NCBI RefSeq assembly: GCF_900492205.1
Contig: NZ_UEYQ01000009.1
Span: forward strand, 62,001-126,000
DNA from: Ciceribacter sp. T2.26MG-112.2
GTDB lineage: Bacteria > Pseudomonadota > Alphaproteobacteria > Rhizobiales > Rhizobiaceae
Length of the DNA stretch: 64,000 nt
Direction of reading: 5' to 3'
In this document: positions 1-9,151 of the stretch, piece after piece
Position numbering within the stretch: the stretch's first letter is position 1
Layout: each line of letters begins with the position of its first letter
The notes under the pieces: generated by a model
Seen by the model: only the letters and a program-made list of their open reading frames with translations
Database searches by the model: none
What the model was told of the DNA's origin: nothing
Made by a program: the position numbers and the translations under genes

Positions 1-32
1 TCTTGGACAGGCTGACCTCTGCCATCCGTTGA

Positions 33-57
33 CCGCCGGAGCGACCCGGCGGTTTTT
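33..57 (+). terminator. Rho-independent terminator of a gene left of the window
   Basis: A 7-bp GC stem (CCGCCGG at 33-39 pairing with CCGGCGG at 46-52) with a 6-base loop is followed directly by five T. It would end transcription entering from the left edge. The next gene is convergent and ends at 69. Confidence 0.8.
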
Positions 58-68
58 GTGCGTCCCGC

Positions 69-668
69 TCAGTCCCTGCGGGCCAGCCAGATGGTCGCGC
101 CGCCGCAGTCCGGATCGTCAGTGACGTGGTCGACCACCGTGAAACCGTTCTCCCCAAGAAGCCGCCGGTATTCCTCAGGGCCAAGGCTCGCGTGATAGAG
201 CGGCTCGCCCTCGAAGCTGCCGATCGCCACGCCTTTGCCCGGGCCCGAGGTGAACATCAGCATGGCGCCATCGGCCGCATGGGCGGCGAAGAGCGGAAAC
301 ATAGCTCGCTGCTCGTTGGGCGTCAGATGAAAAAAGCTGTGCCAGGCGAGGAGGGCATCGAAGGTCCGGCCAAGCGCGAGACCCCGCATGTCGGCCACAC
401 GCCAGTCGTCGAAGGGAAATCGCTCGCGGCAAAGGCCGATCAGCGTTTCGGAGGAATCGACGCCCGTGACGGCAAGGCCGCGGCGAATGAGGTCGGCCGC
501 CATCGGTTCGCCGGAGCCGCAGCCGATGTCGAGCACGGAAGCCCCTGTCGGTAGGTTTGCCGCAAAGCGATCGAGCCAAGGCTTTTCAAACAGGTGTTTC
601 GAGCGGATGCCGTCGAAGGCGAGGGCGTGGCGCTCGTAGAGACTGATCACCCGCTCCGCTTCGCTCAT
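69..668 (-). CDS. Class I SAM-dependent methyltransferase
   Basis: A 199-residue protein with the glycine-rich SAM-binding motif I (VLDIGCGSGEP, near residues 45-55), an acidic residue at the end of the next strand (GVDSS) and a WHSFFHL segment where a Rossmann methyltransferase carries motif IV/post-motif. This supports a small-molecule methyltransferase; the substrate cannot be read. It starts 7 bases after the hisG stop codon and is probably the last gene of the hisS-hisZ-hisG transcription unit. Nothing links it chemically to histidine synthesis, so co-transcription may be positional only. Confidence 0.8.
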   Translation of the reverse strand: MSEAERVISLYERHALAFDGIRSKHLFEKPWLDRFAANLPTGASVLDIGCGSGEPMAADLIRRGLAVTGVDSSETLIGLCRERFPFDDWRVADMRGLALGRTFDALLAWHSFFHLTPNEQRAMFPLFAAHAADGAMLMFTSGPGKGVAIGSFEGEPLYHASLGPEEYRRLLGENGFTVVDHVTDDPDCGGATIWLARRD

Positions 669-675
669 GGTCGCC

Positions 676-1368
676 TCACAGGGCCGCGCGGACCGCCGCG
701 ACGATCTCGGCCACCCGGGGATCGCCCTCGTGCTCGGGCTTGCGGGCCCGCACGAGGCCGGCCTCGGACTTGAGGATGACGCCGTCGGACAGGATCTTCA
801 GGTGATTGGCCCTGAGCGTCGAGCCGGTCGAGGTGATATCGACGATGATATCGGCCTGGCCGGCGGCGGGCGCCCCTTCCGTCGCGCCGAGGCTTTCGAC
901 GATGCGGTAGAGCTGGATGCCGTGCTGGCTGGAGAAGAACTGCTGGGTGAGGCGCCAGTATTTCGTCGCGATCGCCAGACGGCGGCCGTGGCGGGCGCGG
1001 AAATCGGCGGCGACGTCGCCAAGGTCGGCCATGGTATCGACGTCGAGCCAGATTTCCGGCACGGCGACGACCACGTCGGCATGGCCGAAGCCGAGGCGGG
1101 CGCAGATCTCGACGCGCTTGTCGGCTTCCGCCAGCCCTTCGCGGATCAGGTCTTCGCCGGTCACGCCGAAGTCGACCGTGCCGGCGCCGATCTCGCGGGC
1201 GATTTCGGAGGCCGACAGGAAGGCGATCTCGATATCGTCCATGCCTTCGACGCGACCGCGATAGGAGCGGTCATTGCCGACGGCGACGATCTTCATGCCG
1301 GCGCGTTCGAAGATCGCCTGGCAATCGTCCTTCATCCGGCCCTTGGAGGGCAGCCCGATTGTGATCAT
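676..1368 (-). CDS. hisG: ATP phosphoribosyltransferase, short-form catalytic subunit
   Basis: HisG condenses ATP with PRPP in the first step of histidine biosynthesis in the cytoplasm. The protein is 230 residues, the length of the short form that lacks the C-terminal allosteric domain and works in a hetero-octamer with HisZ. The N-terminus ([11 protein letters not shown]) and the PRPP-binding stretch ([18 protein letters not shown]) are typical. Its ATG overlaps the end of hisZ by 4 bases, which fits translational coupling of the two subunits. Confidence 0.95.
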   Translation of the reverse strand: MITIGLPSKGRMKDDCQAIFERAGMKIVAVGNDRSYRGRVEGMDDIEIAFLSASEIAREIGAGTVDFGVTGEDLIREGLAEADKRVEICARLGFGHADVVVAVPEIWLDVDTMADLGDVAADFRARHGRRLAIATKYWRLTQQFFSSQHGIQLYRIVESLGATEGAPAAGQADIIVDITSTGSTLRANHLKILSDGVILKSEAGLVRARKPEHEGDPRVAEIVAAVRAAL

Positions 1369-2486
1369 GTGCGCGCCCTTTCCGTGTCGATCCGGTCGAG
1401 CCAGAGCGAAAAGCCGACGGCCGGAATATGGTTTTCCGCACCGAGCAGGGTCAGCAGCCGGTCGAAGCGGCCGCCGCCGGCCAGCACCGCAGGCACATCC
1501 TCGACACCGATCTCGTAGACAAGGCCGGTATAATAATCGAGCGGACGGCCGAAGGCGGCACGATAATTGATCCGGGAGAGATCGAGGCCGATATTGGCAA
1601 GGGCGGCGACCCGTTCGTCAAAGCGCGACAGTGCCGGACCGAGCTTGAGGCCAGCCGCATCGGCAAAGCCGGCGAGCGCGGCTGAGGCCTCCGACAGCGG
1701 CAGTTCGAGCGAGAGAAACTCGCGCAGCAGCAGCAGGGCCGCGCCATCGAGCCGGGTCTCGGCCAGTTCCAGCTTTTCCTTCAGGCGCATGGCGATTTCG
1801 GCCGGCGAGCGGCTGGCATTGGTGGAATAGCCGGTCGCCTGCATGGTCTCGTCGATCCGGGCGATCAGCGCCCGTTCATTGCCGCTCGAGACCATTGCGA
1901 CAATGTCGGGATCAAGGCCCTGCACAGGGTTGGGGCTGGCGAGTTTCTTCAGAAGCTGGTCGATCTGTTCGGGATTGCCAAAGGCCTGAATCAGCCGCTT
2001 CTGCCAGCCGGCGGGCAGGCCGAGCGCCTTGACCACCGCCTCGAACACCGCCTGATCGCCGAGCGTCACGACGAGCGTGCGGCCGGGGAGCAGTCGGGCA
2101 AGAATGGCGTGGGCGTCGCCGATGGCGCGGGCGTCGGCGCTGGCAATGCCGGTATCGCCGAGATCCTCGATGCCGGCCTGGTAGAATTCATTGGCACCGT
2201 CGCGGCGCTGGCGAAACACCTCGCCGAGATAGGCATAGCGCTTCGGCGTGCCGGTCGCAGTCTCGATATGGCGCAGGCAGACGGGAATGGTGAATTCGGG
2301 ACGCAGGCAGAGGCTTGTTCCCCGCTCGTTCTCGGTCATAAAGATGCGGCGGCGCAGATCCTCGCCGGCCATGTCGAGAAACGGCTCGGCGGGCTGGATC
2401 ACCGGCGTGTCGACCCTCTCCGTCGCGCGGGCGGCAAATTCGTCGAGCAGAGTACCGGCGAAGTCGGGCATGTTGATCAGCGGCAT
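1365..2486 (-). CDS. hisZ: ATP phosphoribosyltransferase regulatory subunit
   Basis: HisZ is a class II histidyl-tRNA-synthetase-like protein that activates short HisG and confers histidine feedback. It has 373 residues from the start chosen here (MPLINMPDF). The reading frame runs further upstream, but only into the intergenic repeat, so the longer start is unlikely. Family features seen: [17 protein letters not shown] (motif-1/2 region), [10 protein letters not shown], and [12 protein letters not shown] near the C-terminus (motif-3-like). It lies downstream of hisS across a repeat and overlaps hisG by 4 bases. Confidence 0.93.
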   Translation of the reverse strand: MPLINMPDFAGTLLDEFAARATERVDTPVIQPAEPFLDMAGEDLRRRIFMTENERGTSLCLRPEFTIPVCLRHIETATGTPKRYAYLGEVFRQRRDGANEFYQAGIEDLGDTGIASADARAIGDAHAILARLLPGRTLVVTLGDQAVFEAVVKALGLPAGWQKRLIQAFGNPEQIDQLLKKLASPNPVQGLDPDIVAMVSSGNERALIARIDETMQATGYSTNASRSPAEIAMRLKEKLELAETRLDGAALLLLREFLSLELPLSEASAALAGFADAAGLKLGPALSRFDERVAALANIGLDLSRINYRAAFGRPLDYYTGLVYEIGVEDVPAVLAGGGRFDRLLTLLGAENHIPAVGFSLWLDRIDTERART

Positions 2487-2510
2487 GGGGCGGCTCCGGC
2501 AGTCGAGGAA

Positions 2511-2675
2511 AAAGACCCCCTCTGGGCTGCCGCCCATCTCCCCCACAAGGGGGGAGAGGACTCGGGGCAAATCCCCGCTCCACCAGCCAGGCTCAGTGAG
2601 GAGGTTATCCCCGACATTCGCGGCAAGCGCCGACCGGCCCCCTCCCCCTTGTGGGGAGGGTTGGGGAGGGGAAAA
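2511..2675. repeat. RIME-like palindromic intergenic repeat
   Basis: Two GC-rich palindromic blocks face each other. One is around 2534-2560 (CTCCCCCACAAGGGGGGAG) and the other around 2639-2671 (CCTCCCCCTTGTGGGGAGG), so the ends of a roughly 165-bp element are inverted copies. This kind of CTTGTGGGG-centred repeat is common between rhizobial genes. It separates hisS from hisZ and may act as an mRNA processing or attenuation structure. The family name is inferred from resemblance only. Confidence 0.6.
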
Positions 2676-2684
2676 GCCGCAATC

Positions 2685-4283
2685 TCAGACATCGGCCTGC
2701 TTCGCCCGCCGACGGTCTTCCGCCTGGGCCTCGAGGATTTCCCGGACCTTGGCGACGAGGTCGGCTTCCGGCACGACGTCCTGCGCGACGCGGGCCTCGC
2801 GCCATTCGGCATTGTCGGTGATCTCGCCGGAGAGGCGCTTGCCCTCGATCAGGTCCTTGATCTGCACCACGCCTTGGGCGCGCTCGTCGCCGCCCTGGAT
2901 GATGGCGATGGGTGAGCCGCGGCGGTCGGCATATTTCAGCTGGTTGCCGAACTTCTTCCAGTTGCCCTGGTACATTTCGGCGCGGATGCCCTCGTTGCGA
3001 AGCGCCTGCGTGAAGCGCTGGTAGCGGCCCATGCTCTCGACATCGCCGTCCATGACGGTGACGAGCACCGGCGCCAGGACCTCGTCCGCGCCGAGCTTGC
3101 CGAGGTTCTTCAGCGCCGTCATCAGGCGCGAGACGCCGATGGAGAAACCGGTGGCCGGAACCGGCTGGCCCATGAAGCGGGAGACGAGACCGTCATAACG
3201 CCCGCCGCCGCCGACCGAGCCAAAGACGACCTTTTCGCCCTTCTCGTTGGTAACGTCGAAGGTCAGTTCGGCTTCGTAAACGGGGCCGGTGTAGTATTCG
3301 AGGCCGCGGACGACGCTTTGATCGATTCTGATTCGATCCGCCTCATAACCAGCTGAAACAAATAGCTTCTGCATGGTGACCAGCTCTTCGAGCCCTTCCT
3401 CAAGTTTCGCAGTGGAAACCGCCCCCAGTTGGCCAATCTCGCTGGCCGAGAGACCCAATTCCGGTGAAATCATCTCAACTTGAAATCCTGCGTCAACACC
3501 GACTGATTTCGGATCTGCCGCGACCGCCGGCTTCGTTAGAATCAACGCCAACAACGTTGTGATTTGCTGGTCATTCAAGCCCGCGCCTTTGGTGAAGTCG
3601 CCAGACTCGTCCTTGCGTCCTGCACCAAGCAGCAGCTTCACGCCCTCGACGCCAAACTTATCCAGCTTATCAATCGCCCGCAGCACGTTCAGCCGGCGGC
3701 CGGCGTTCTCCTCGCCACCAAGACCGATCGCCTCCATCACCCCGTCGAGAACCTTGCGGTTGTTCACCCGGATCACGTAGTCGCCGCGCTTGATGCCAAG
3801 CGCTTCCATCGTATCCGCCATCATCATGCACATTTCGGCATCCGACTGGACGCCCGGTGCGCCGACGGAATCCGCGTCGAACTGCATGAACTGGCGGAAG
3901 CGGCCCGGACCGGGCTTTTCGTTGCGGAAGACATAGCCAGCGCGGTAGGTGCGATAGGGAAGCTGGATTTCCTGGAAGTTCTCCGCCACATGGCGGGCGA
4001 GCGGGGCCGTGAGGTCGTAGCGCAGCGACATCCACTGCTCGTCGTCGTCCATCAGCGAGAAGACGCCCTCGTTCGGCCGGTCGGCATCGGGCAGGAATTT
4101 TCCGAGCGCATCGGTATATTCGAACAGCGGGGTTTCGACCGGGTCGAAGCCGTAGCGCTCGTAGACTTCGCGGATCTTCGCCGTCATCTCGTTGACCGCA
4201 CGAATGTCGGCCGCCTCGCGATCGACGAAGCCGCGCGGCAGGCGGGCTCTCAGTTTCTGCGGCTTCTTGGTCTTTTCGCTCAT
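2685..4283 (-). CDS. hisS: Histidyl-tRNA synthetase
   Basis: Charges tRNA-His. 532 residues from [10 protein letters not shown]; an upstream in-frame ATG would add ten residues. Class II signatures are present: the histidine-specific [13 protein letters not shown] (residues 87-99), motif 2 [14 protein letters not shown] (119-132), [15 protein letters not shown], and motif 3 [11 protein letters not shown]-terminal anticodon-binding domain follows. The segment encoded at about 3340-3610 is visibly poorer in GC than the rest of the gene and covers a variable insertion before the RGLEYYTG motif. It is the first gene of the his cluster on this strand. Confidence 0.95.
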   Translation of the reverse strand: MSEKTKKPQKLRARLPRGFVDREAADIRAVNEMTAKIREVYERYGFDPVETPLFEYTDALGKFLPDADRPNEGVFSLMDDDEQWMSLRYDLTAPLARHVAENFQEIQLPYRTYRAGYVFRNEKPGPGRFRQFMQFDADSVGAPGVQSDAEMCMMMADTMEALGIKRGDYVIRVNNRKVLDGVMEAIGLGGEENAGRRLNVLRAIDKLDKFGVEGVKLLLGAGRKDESGDFTKGAGLNDQQITTLLALILTKPAVAADPKSVGVDAGFQVEMISPELGLSASEIGQLGAVSTAKLEEGLEELVTMQKLFVSAGYEADRIRIDQSVVRGLEYYTGPVYEAELTFDVTNEKGEKVVFGSVGGGGRYDGLVSRFMGQPVPATGFSIGVSRLMTALKNLGKLGADEVLAPVLVTVMDGDVESMGRYQRFTQALRNEGIRAEMYQGNWKKFGNQLKYADRRGSPIAIIQGGDERAQGVVQIKDLIEGKRLSGEITDNAEWREARVAQDVVPEADLVAKVREILEAQAEDRRRAKQADV

Positions 4284-4415
4284 GATGCGGGCACCGGATT
4301 TCTTCGTTTTCAAATGTGTCGGTGTCTTAGAGGATCAAGGTTTTGGCGGCAAGGGCGAAGGCTGGAAGGCAGGGCGAACGGGTGGTATATTCTTGGCCAA
4401 ACGAGGGGTCGGCCG

Positions 4416-4610
4416 ATGAACAGGCAATTGACGATCGACATGCCGGACGAAATGCATGCCGAACTTGAGCGGCATGCGGCCGCGGCAGGCATGAGTCTTG
4501 AGGCCTATCTGGTGGACGTCCTCATCGCCCGGATTTCGCGCGAAGAAAGTTTGCGACAGAAAAACGCGGGCAAGGCTGAGGAAACACAACTCGGCGAAGG
4601 AGCGCCATGA
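4416..4610 (+). CDS. Small ribbon-helix-helix-like protein
   Basis: 64 residues, too short for a confident family call. The pattern LTIDMPDEMHAELERHAAAAGMSLEAYLVDVL resembles the strand-helix-helix of CopG/Arc-type DNA-binding proteins or antitoxins. It starts at the ATG after a weak AGGGGTCGG ribosome site, and the following gene begins 33 bases on. No toxin of a known family follows: the next reading frame is a 251-residue Rossmann-type protein. An orphan antitoxin-like regulator is a guess. Confidence 0.6.
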   Translation: MNRQLTIDMPDEMHAELERHAAAAGMSLEAYLVDVLIARISREESLRQKNAGKAEETQLGEGAP

Positions 4611-4643
4611 ATGCGCCACCGCTCGCAAATCTACCGGTAGCCC

Positions 4644-5399
4644 ATGATCCTCGAAGCCCTGAACTATGCCGCGACCTGGCCGCTGACCGCGCCCGGTCAC
4701 CGTCCCTTCATGCGCTCGTCCGTCAATCTCTGGTCGCGCGCCGGGCGCTGTGCCGCCGACTGGCGGGAGCATGAGGAGAACAGCAAGGCGGCGGTTCTTG
4801 CGGCGATGGCAAAGTGTCGGCAGCGCCGCACCGCCGTGGTGCTCGGCTCGGGCCTGCTGCGCGACGTGCCGATCATCGAACTCTCCCGCGCCTTCGACAC
4901 GGTCGTTCTCGTCGATCTCGTCCATCTAGCGAACGTCAGGGCCTGGCTTGGCATGAAGGGGCTGAAGAACGTCCGGCTGATCGAGCGCGATCTTTCCGGC
5001 TATGAGGACCTGAGAGCCGGCGGCGCGGCCGATCCGCTCGGCTTCCTGCGGCAGGTGCCCTATCTCGACTTCGTCGTTTCGGCCAATCTCCTGTCGCAGA
5101 TCGGACAGGGCGCGAAGCGGCGACTGGAAAAGGAGGGCGGACACGGCATGCCCGCCGACACGCTGCCGCGATTGATCCGCGCCCATCTCGACGGACTGGG
5201 CGCCCTTCCGGTTCAGACCTGCCTCGTCACCGACATTGGCTATGCGGTGATCGACCGGACCGGACGGCTTAGCGAAGAGGGCGACCTGCTGCATGGCGTG
5301 GCTGTTCCTTCGCACGCGGCCGAATGGGACTGGCCTGTCGCGCCGCTCGGCGAGGAGAGCCGGGACTACCGCATTTTGCACAAGGTCATCGCGGTCTGA
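4644..5399 (+). CDS. Hypothetical Rossmann-fold (methyltransferase-like) protein
   Basis: 251 residues, cytoplasmic. The stretch TAVVLGSGLLRDVP followed by TVVLVDLVHLANVR looks like a glycine-rich nucleotide loop and the next acidic strand of a SAM-binding Rossmann fold. DFVVSANLLSQI sits where methyltransferases have motif IV. I do not recognise a characterised homologue. It is probably co-transcribed with the small ribbon-helix-helix-like gene upstream. Confidence 0.7.
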   Translation: MILEALNYAATWPLTAPGHRPFMRSSVNLWSRAGRCAADWREHEENSKAAVLAAMAKCRQRRTAVVLGSGLLRDVPIIELSRAFDTVVLVDLVHLANVRAWLGMKGLKNVRLIERDLSGYEDLRAGGAADPLGFLRQVPYLDFVVSANLLSQIGQGAKRRLEKEGGHGMPADTLPRLIRAHLDGLGALPVQTCLVTDIGYAVIDRTGRLSEEGDLLHGVAVPSHAAEWDWPVAPLGEESRDYRILHKVIAV

Positions 5400-5486
5400 C
5401 CCCGTTCAGAACAGATCACATCACGAAACCGGCATGGCGGACGGACCGGCCTTGCTTTCGACGAAATGCGGCTTAATTTCCAGGCC

Positions 5487-5870
5487 ATGACGCTGCTGAT
5501 CCGCACCCTCCTTGTCCTCGCCGCGCTGGCCTATGGCGCCATGCCGCTGACCGGCGTAGCCGCGATGGCTTCGGGGGATATGAGCGTCGCAAGTGCGGTT
5601 GCAGAGCCAGCAACAAGGGGCCACGCCCCGCATGGCCACGCGATGCAGCCTGCGGCCAAGGGGATATCGGCAACCGCCACGGCCAATGCCGATTGCCCGC
5701 ATCCTGGCAAGACGGACCGGACGCCGCATTGCGCGGCCTGCCTGACGCTGCCGGCCGCTCTCGAGATCGCCGCCTCCGGCAAGCAGCCGCGCGCTGCCGA
5801 AGCATCGGCGATCATCGTCGCCTTGTCCTCCTGGCCGACCGCCCCTCTCGATCCCCCTCCCCGCGTCTGA
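5487..5870 (+). CDS. Exported DUF2946-like protein
   Basis: 127 residues with an N-terminal hydrophobic signal (MTLLIRTLLVLAALAYGAMP), several His residues (GHAPHGHAMQ), a paired-Cys motif (PHCAACLTLP) and a Pro-rich C-terminus. This pattern resembles DUF2946/DUF2950-type exported proteins often found beside copper genes. An alternative ATG lies 21 bases upstream; the one chosen keeps the signal at the N-terminus. It is followed by a DUF305 gene, suggesting a small periplasmic metal-handling pair. Function is inferred from composition and context only. Confidence 0.6.
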   Translation: MTLLIRTLLVLAALAYGAMPLTGVAAMASGDMSVASAVAEPATRGHAPHGHAMQPAAKGISATATANADCPHPGKTDRTPHCAACLTLPAALEIAASGKQPRAAEASAIIVALSSWPTAPLDPPPRV

Positions 5871-5941
5871 CGACATCGATTCATTTTCAATGGCGCCTGT
5901 CGCCAAACCATGAATTCCGTCTCAAAGACAAAGGAAAAACC

Positions 5942-6322
5942 ATGACTATCAAGGCACTCTTCACTGCATCCGCCGTCCTGCTTTCGACCGCTGCCTGGGC
6001 CCAGGACAGCACCAGCCACGAAGGCCACACCGCGACCATGGACATGAGCCAACCGGTCGGCGACCAGGGCCCGTCCAGCAAGGCCTTCGCGGAGGCCAAC
6101 GCAAAAATGCACGCCGACATGGCGATAGAATTTTCCGGCGATACCGATGTCGATTTCGTCCGCGGCATGATTGCCCATCACCAGGGGGCGATCGACATGG
6201 CGAAGATCCAGCTGCAATACGGCAAGGATCCGGAAATCCGCAAACTCGCCGAAGAGATCATCAAGGCCCAGGAAGGCGAGATCGCCATGATGAAGGGATG
6301 GCTGGCCAAGCAAGGCCAGTGA
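5942..6322 (+). CDS. Periplasmic DUF305 protein
   Basis: 126 residues with a signal peptide ending near AWAQD (residues 17-21), a Met/His-rich linker (HEGHTATMDMS) and the DUF305 core: DVDFVRGMIAHHQGAIDMA, then KLAEEIIKAQEGEIAMMKGWL. DUF305 proteins are ferritin-like helical bundles, and the conserved HHQGAI and EIAMM motifs suggest metal binding. A ribosome site (AAAGGAAAA) lies just upstream. Pairs naturally with the His-rich gene before it. Confidence 0.85.
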   Translation: MTIKALFTASAVLLSTAAWAQDSTSHEGHTATMDMSQPVGDQGPSSKAFAEANAKMHADMAIEFSGDTDVDFVRGMIAHHQGAIDMAKIQLQYGKDPEIRKLAEEIIKAQEGEIAMMKGWLAKQGQ

Positions 6323-6341
6323 TCCGCCGGAACGGCCAAGC

Positions 6342-7247
6342 CTAACGCTTGACCCCCACTGACGGCACATCCCGGCTCATCTTCTCCAGCATGGACGCCG
6401 CCCGGCTCGGGCGGCGTTCCTTGTGCCGCAGAATGGAGAACTGCCGGGCCGGCAAAGCGAAATTCGCCGCGACGAGATTACCGTCACGCATCCTGCAGGC
6501 CGCGGCGATCCCCGAGACGACTGCCGCGCAGGGGCCGGCGACCACGGCCGAAAGCACCGCTTCGTTGGATGGCAGCGTCAGCACCGTGCGCAGGCGCGCC
6601 GGATCTTCGCCGAGCCGTCGCAGGGTTTCCTCGAAGGTCGAGCGGGTTCCCGAACCTACTTCGCGCATCACCCAGCCGGTATCCTCGACCAGTTGACGGG
6701 GCGACAGCGCCCGCCCGTCGGCAAAGGGATGGTCGGGCGCCGTTGCAACCAGAAGCGCATCATCCGCCACCTTGGCAACGGCAAGGGCCGGATCCAGCAC
6801 CGTTCCCTCGACGAAGCCGATATCGGCGGTCCCCGCGTTCACCGCCTGGGCGACAGAGCGGGTGTTGCCGATGGTCAGTTCGAGTTCGACGCCCGGATAG
6901 TCGGCGTGAAACCGCATCAGCACGGGCGGCAGCCAATAGCTGGCCACCGTCTGGCTGGCATGGACGGCAAGTCGCCCACGCGACAACCCGCCCAGTTCCG
7001 ACAGCATCAGTTCGGCGGCCCGCGCCCGGGCGAGCGTCGCGCGCGCCTCGTCGAGGAACAGCCGGCCCTCCCCGGTCAGTTCGATGCGGCGGCCGACACG
7101 ATGAAACAGCGCCACCCGATAATAGGCCTCGAGAGTGCGGATCGCGGCGCTCACTGCCGACGGCGTCAGGCCGATCGCGGCGGCGGCGCGGGTCAGGTGC
7201 TCGCGTTCGGCGACCGCGACGAAAATGGATAGCTGTTCGAATGTCAT
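6342..7247 (-). CDS. LysR-type regulator, YeiE/CysB-like
   Basis: 301 residues from the ATG chosen (a TTG two codons upstream is possible). The N-terminal winged helix is typical (FEQLSIFVAVAEREHLTRAAAAIGLTPSAVSAAIRTLE), followed by a periplasmic-binding-like effector domain. It is divergent from a YeiH-type membrane protein, the same arrangement as yeiE/yeiH in enterobacteria, where YeiE responds to sulfite. The target is therefore probably the adjacent gene, via the palindrome between them. Effector identity is inferred. Confidence 0.85.
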   Translation of the reverse strand: MTFEQLSIFVAVAEREHLTRAAAAIGLTPSAVSAAIRTLEAYYRVALFHRVGRRIELTGEGRLFLDEARATLARARAAELMLSELGGLSRGRLAVHASQTVASYWLPPVLMRFHADYPGVELELTIGNTRSVAQAVNAGTADIGFVEGTVLDPALAVAKVADDALLVATAPDHPFADGRALSPRQLVEDTGWVMREVGSGTRSTFEETLRRLGEDPARLRTVLTLPSNEAVLSAVVAGPCAAVVSGIAAACRMRDGNLVAANFALPARQFSILRHKERRPSRAASMLEKMSRDVPSVGVKR

Positions 7248-7251
7248 GGCC

Positions 7252-7276
7252 AATCATTCACTTGAAGCGAATGATT
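7252..7276. promoter_or_regulatory. Palindromic operator between the LysR gene and yeiH
   Basis: AATCATTC at 7252-7259 is inverted perfectly as GAATGATT at 7269-7276 with a 9-base spacer, matching the T-N11-A style of LysR binding sites. It lies 4 bases upstream of the LysR start codon and about 75 bases before yeiH, so it could serve autoregulation and activation of the divergent gene. Confidence 0.65.
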
Positions 7277-7350
7277 CATACGCAATTATGCGATGGAAGT
7301 CGACGGTTGCACGGAGAACAATAGACCGTCTCCCACTGGTCCCCGCCGTC

Positions 7351-8358
7351 ATGATCTCCTCCTCCCGCCTGATCTCATATCTTCCCGGCCTTGCCCTCTC
7401 CAGCGCGGTCGCGGTCGCCGGCCTGCTCCTCGAAAGAGCCGAACTCGCACTGTCGGGCGCACGTCCGATCGAGAGCCTGGTCCTCGCCATTGTCATCGGC
7501 ACGGCCCTGCGCTCCGGGTTCAGGCTGTCGCCCGCCTTCACCCCCGGTATCACTCTCTCAGCGCATTTTCTCCTGGAATGCGCGATCGTCGCGCTTGGTG
7601 CCTCGGTCAGCTTCACGGCCATTCGCGAGGCGGGACCACAGCTCGTGGCCGGCATTGCCGTGGTCGTGCTGCTGTCGATCGCCACCAGCTTTTCCATCGG
7701 CCGACTTATCGGCCTTTCGCCCAGGCTCGCTTTCCTCATTGCCTTCGGCAATTCGATCTGCGGAAACTCCGCCATTGCCGCGTCGGCTCCCGTGATCGAA
7801 GCCAGTGCCGAGGACGTGGCGGCCTCGATCGCCTTTACCGCCGTGCTCGGCGTGGTCGCCGTGCTGGCCATGCCGCTGATGAGCATCGTGGTCCATCTCT
7901 CGGCGGTTCAATACGGCGTCTTTGCCGGGCTCACCGTCTATGCCGTACCGCAGGTGCTCGCGGCGACGGCACCGATCGGTGCGGTCAGCCTGCAGACCGG
8001 GACGCTGGTGAAGCTCATCCGCGTGCTGATGCTCGGTCCACTGCTCTTCATCGTCGGCCTTGCGCGGGGCCTAGGCGGCCGGCGTTTGTCCCTCGCCCAT
8101 GTGCTGCCCTGGTTCATCGTCGGCTTTGCCATCATGGCGGCGCTCCGGTCGGCCGATCTGCTTGCGCCCGACACGGTCGCGCTGCTCACCTCGACCTCCA
8201 GCCTGCTCACCACCGTGGCCATGGCGGGTCTCGGGCTCTCCGTCGACGTGCGCAGCCTCAGGCAGGCCGGCGGCCGCGTGGTGATGGCGGCGCTCGGCTC
8301 GCTTCTCGCGCTCTGCTGCATCAGCATGGCGATGATCACCCTGATCGGCATCGTTTGA
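7351..8358 (+). CDS. yeiH: YeiH/UPF0324 family integral membrane protein
   Basis: 335 residues, almost entirely hydrophobic with about ten membrane segments. Family hallmarks are the ARPIESLVLAIVIGTALR stretch and the loop FGNSICGNSAIAA with a conserved Cys, followed by the PVIEAS motif. UPF0324 proteins are putative inner-membrane exporters, linked in enterobacteria to sulfite stress through YeiE. The start after GTCCCCGCCGTC is the first in-frame ATG that retains the whole first membrane segment. Divergent from its probable LysR regulator. Confidence 0.88.
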   Translation: MISSSRLISYLPGLALSSAVAVAGLLLERAELALSGARPIESLVLAIVIGTALRSGFRLSPAFTPGITLSAHFLLECAIVALGASVSFTAIREAGPQLVAGIAVVVLLSIATSFSIGRLIGLSPRLAFLIAFGNSICGNSAIAASAPVIEASAEDVAASIAFTAVLGVVAVLAMPLMSIVVHLSAVQYGVFAGLTVYAVPQVLAATAPIGAVSLQTGTLVKLIRVLMLGPLLFIVGLARGLGGRRLSLAHVLPWFIVGFAIMAALRSADLLAPDTVALLTSTSSLLTTVAMAGLGLSVDVRSLRQAGGRVVMAALGSLLALCCISMAMITLIGIV

Positions 8359-8429
8359 ACGCCGCGGCCTCGCCATCGCCCAACGAAGGCGCTATTTTGC
8401 CAGGGTGTGGTCGCAAGAGAGAGACGTGC

Positions 8430-9137
8430 ATGAGCATCCGCCCCCTCACCGTGATCGGCTTCGACGCCGACGACACGCTCTGGCAGAACGAACAGTTCTA
8501 CCGGCTGACGGAAGAGCATTTCCGTGGCCTGCTGGCAGATTTCGCCGAGGGCGAGCACATATCGCAGCGCCTGCTCGAGGCGGAAAAGCGCAACCTTTCG
8601 CATTACGGTTTCGGGATCAAGGGCTTCACCCTGTCGATGATCGAGACGGCGCTGGAGGTGACCGAGGGTCGCGTGCCGACGCAGATCATCGGCGAGATCC
8701 TGTCGATCGGCCGGGATCTGCTCAGCCATCCGGTCGAGACCATGCCGCATGCCCGCGATACGCTGGAAGCGCTGGCCGGCGACTATTACCTGGTGCTGAT
8801 CACCAAGGGCGACCTGTTCGACCAGGAGCGCAAGCTGGCCCAATCGGGGCTCGGCGACTATTTCGACGCGGTGGAGATCGTCTCGGACAAGTCGGCGACG
8901 ACCTATCGCCGCATCTTCGGCAAGGCGGCGGACGGGCCGGAGCAGGCGATGATGATCGGCAATTCGTTGAAATCCGACATCGTGCCGGCGATCGCCACCG
9001 GCGCCTGGGGCGTGTTCGTGCCGCACGAACTCACCTGGGTTCTGGAGCGCGTGGAAAAGCCGACGGAGGCGCCGCGCTTCCGCGAGATCGCCCATCTCGG
9101 CGAACTGCTTCCGCTCCTTGACGAAATCGGCAGATAG
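8430..9137 (+). CDS. HAD-superfamily hydrolase
   Basis: 235 residues. The HAD motif I is GFDADDTLW (nucleophile D12, acid/base D14); motif II is LITKGD; motif III/IV are in the C-terminal half (MIGNSLKSDIVPA). A helical cap lies between motifs I and II. This suggests a Mg-dependent phosphatase of small molecules; substrate unknown. Ribosome site GAGAGAGA precedes the ATG. Only 14 bases separate it from the Tag-like gene downstream, so the two may be co-transcribed. Confidence 0.85.
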   Translation: MSIRPLTVIGFDADDTLWQNEQFYRLTEEHFRGLLADFAEGEHISQRLLEAEKRNLSHYGFGIKGFTLSMIETALEVTEGRVPTQIIGEILSIGRDLLSHPVETMPHARDTLEALAGDYYLVLITKGDLFDQERKLAQSGLGDYFDAVEIVSDKSATTYRRIFGKAADGPEQAMMIGNSLKSDIVPAIATGAWGVFVPHELTWVLERVEKPTEAPRFREIAHLGELLPLLDEIGR

Positions 9138-9151
9138 AGGCGGTGTCGAAG

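Noticed and set aside
3564-4610. 348-codon frame antisense to hisS
   Set aside because: Only its last 64 codons (from 4416) lie outside hisS and look like a protein.
4607-4750. Short frame overlapping the small ribbon-helix-helix-like gene stop (ATGA) that could be a toxin
   Set aside because: It is about 50 codons of low-complexity Arg/Ala sequence, overlapping the better frame at 4644, with no toxin motif.
7293-9137. 614-codon frame covering yeiH and the HAD gene
   Set aside because: Its first part reads yeiH in a wrong frame. Only the segment from 8430 is a real protein.
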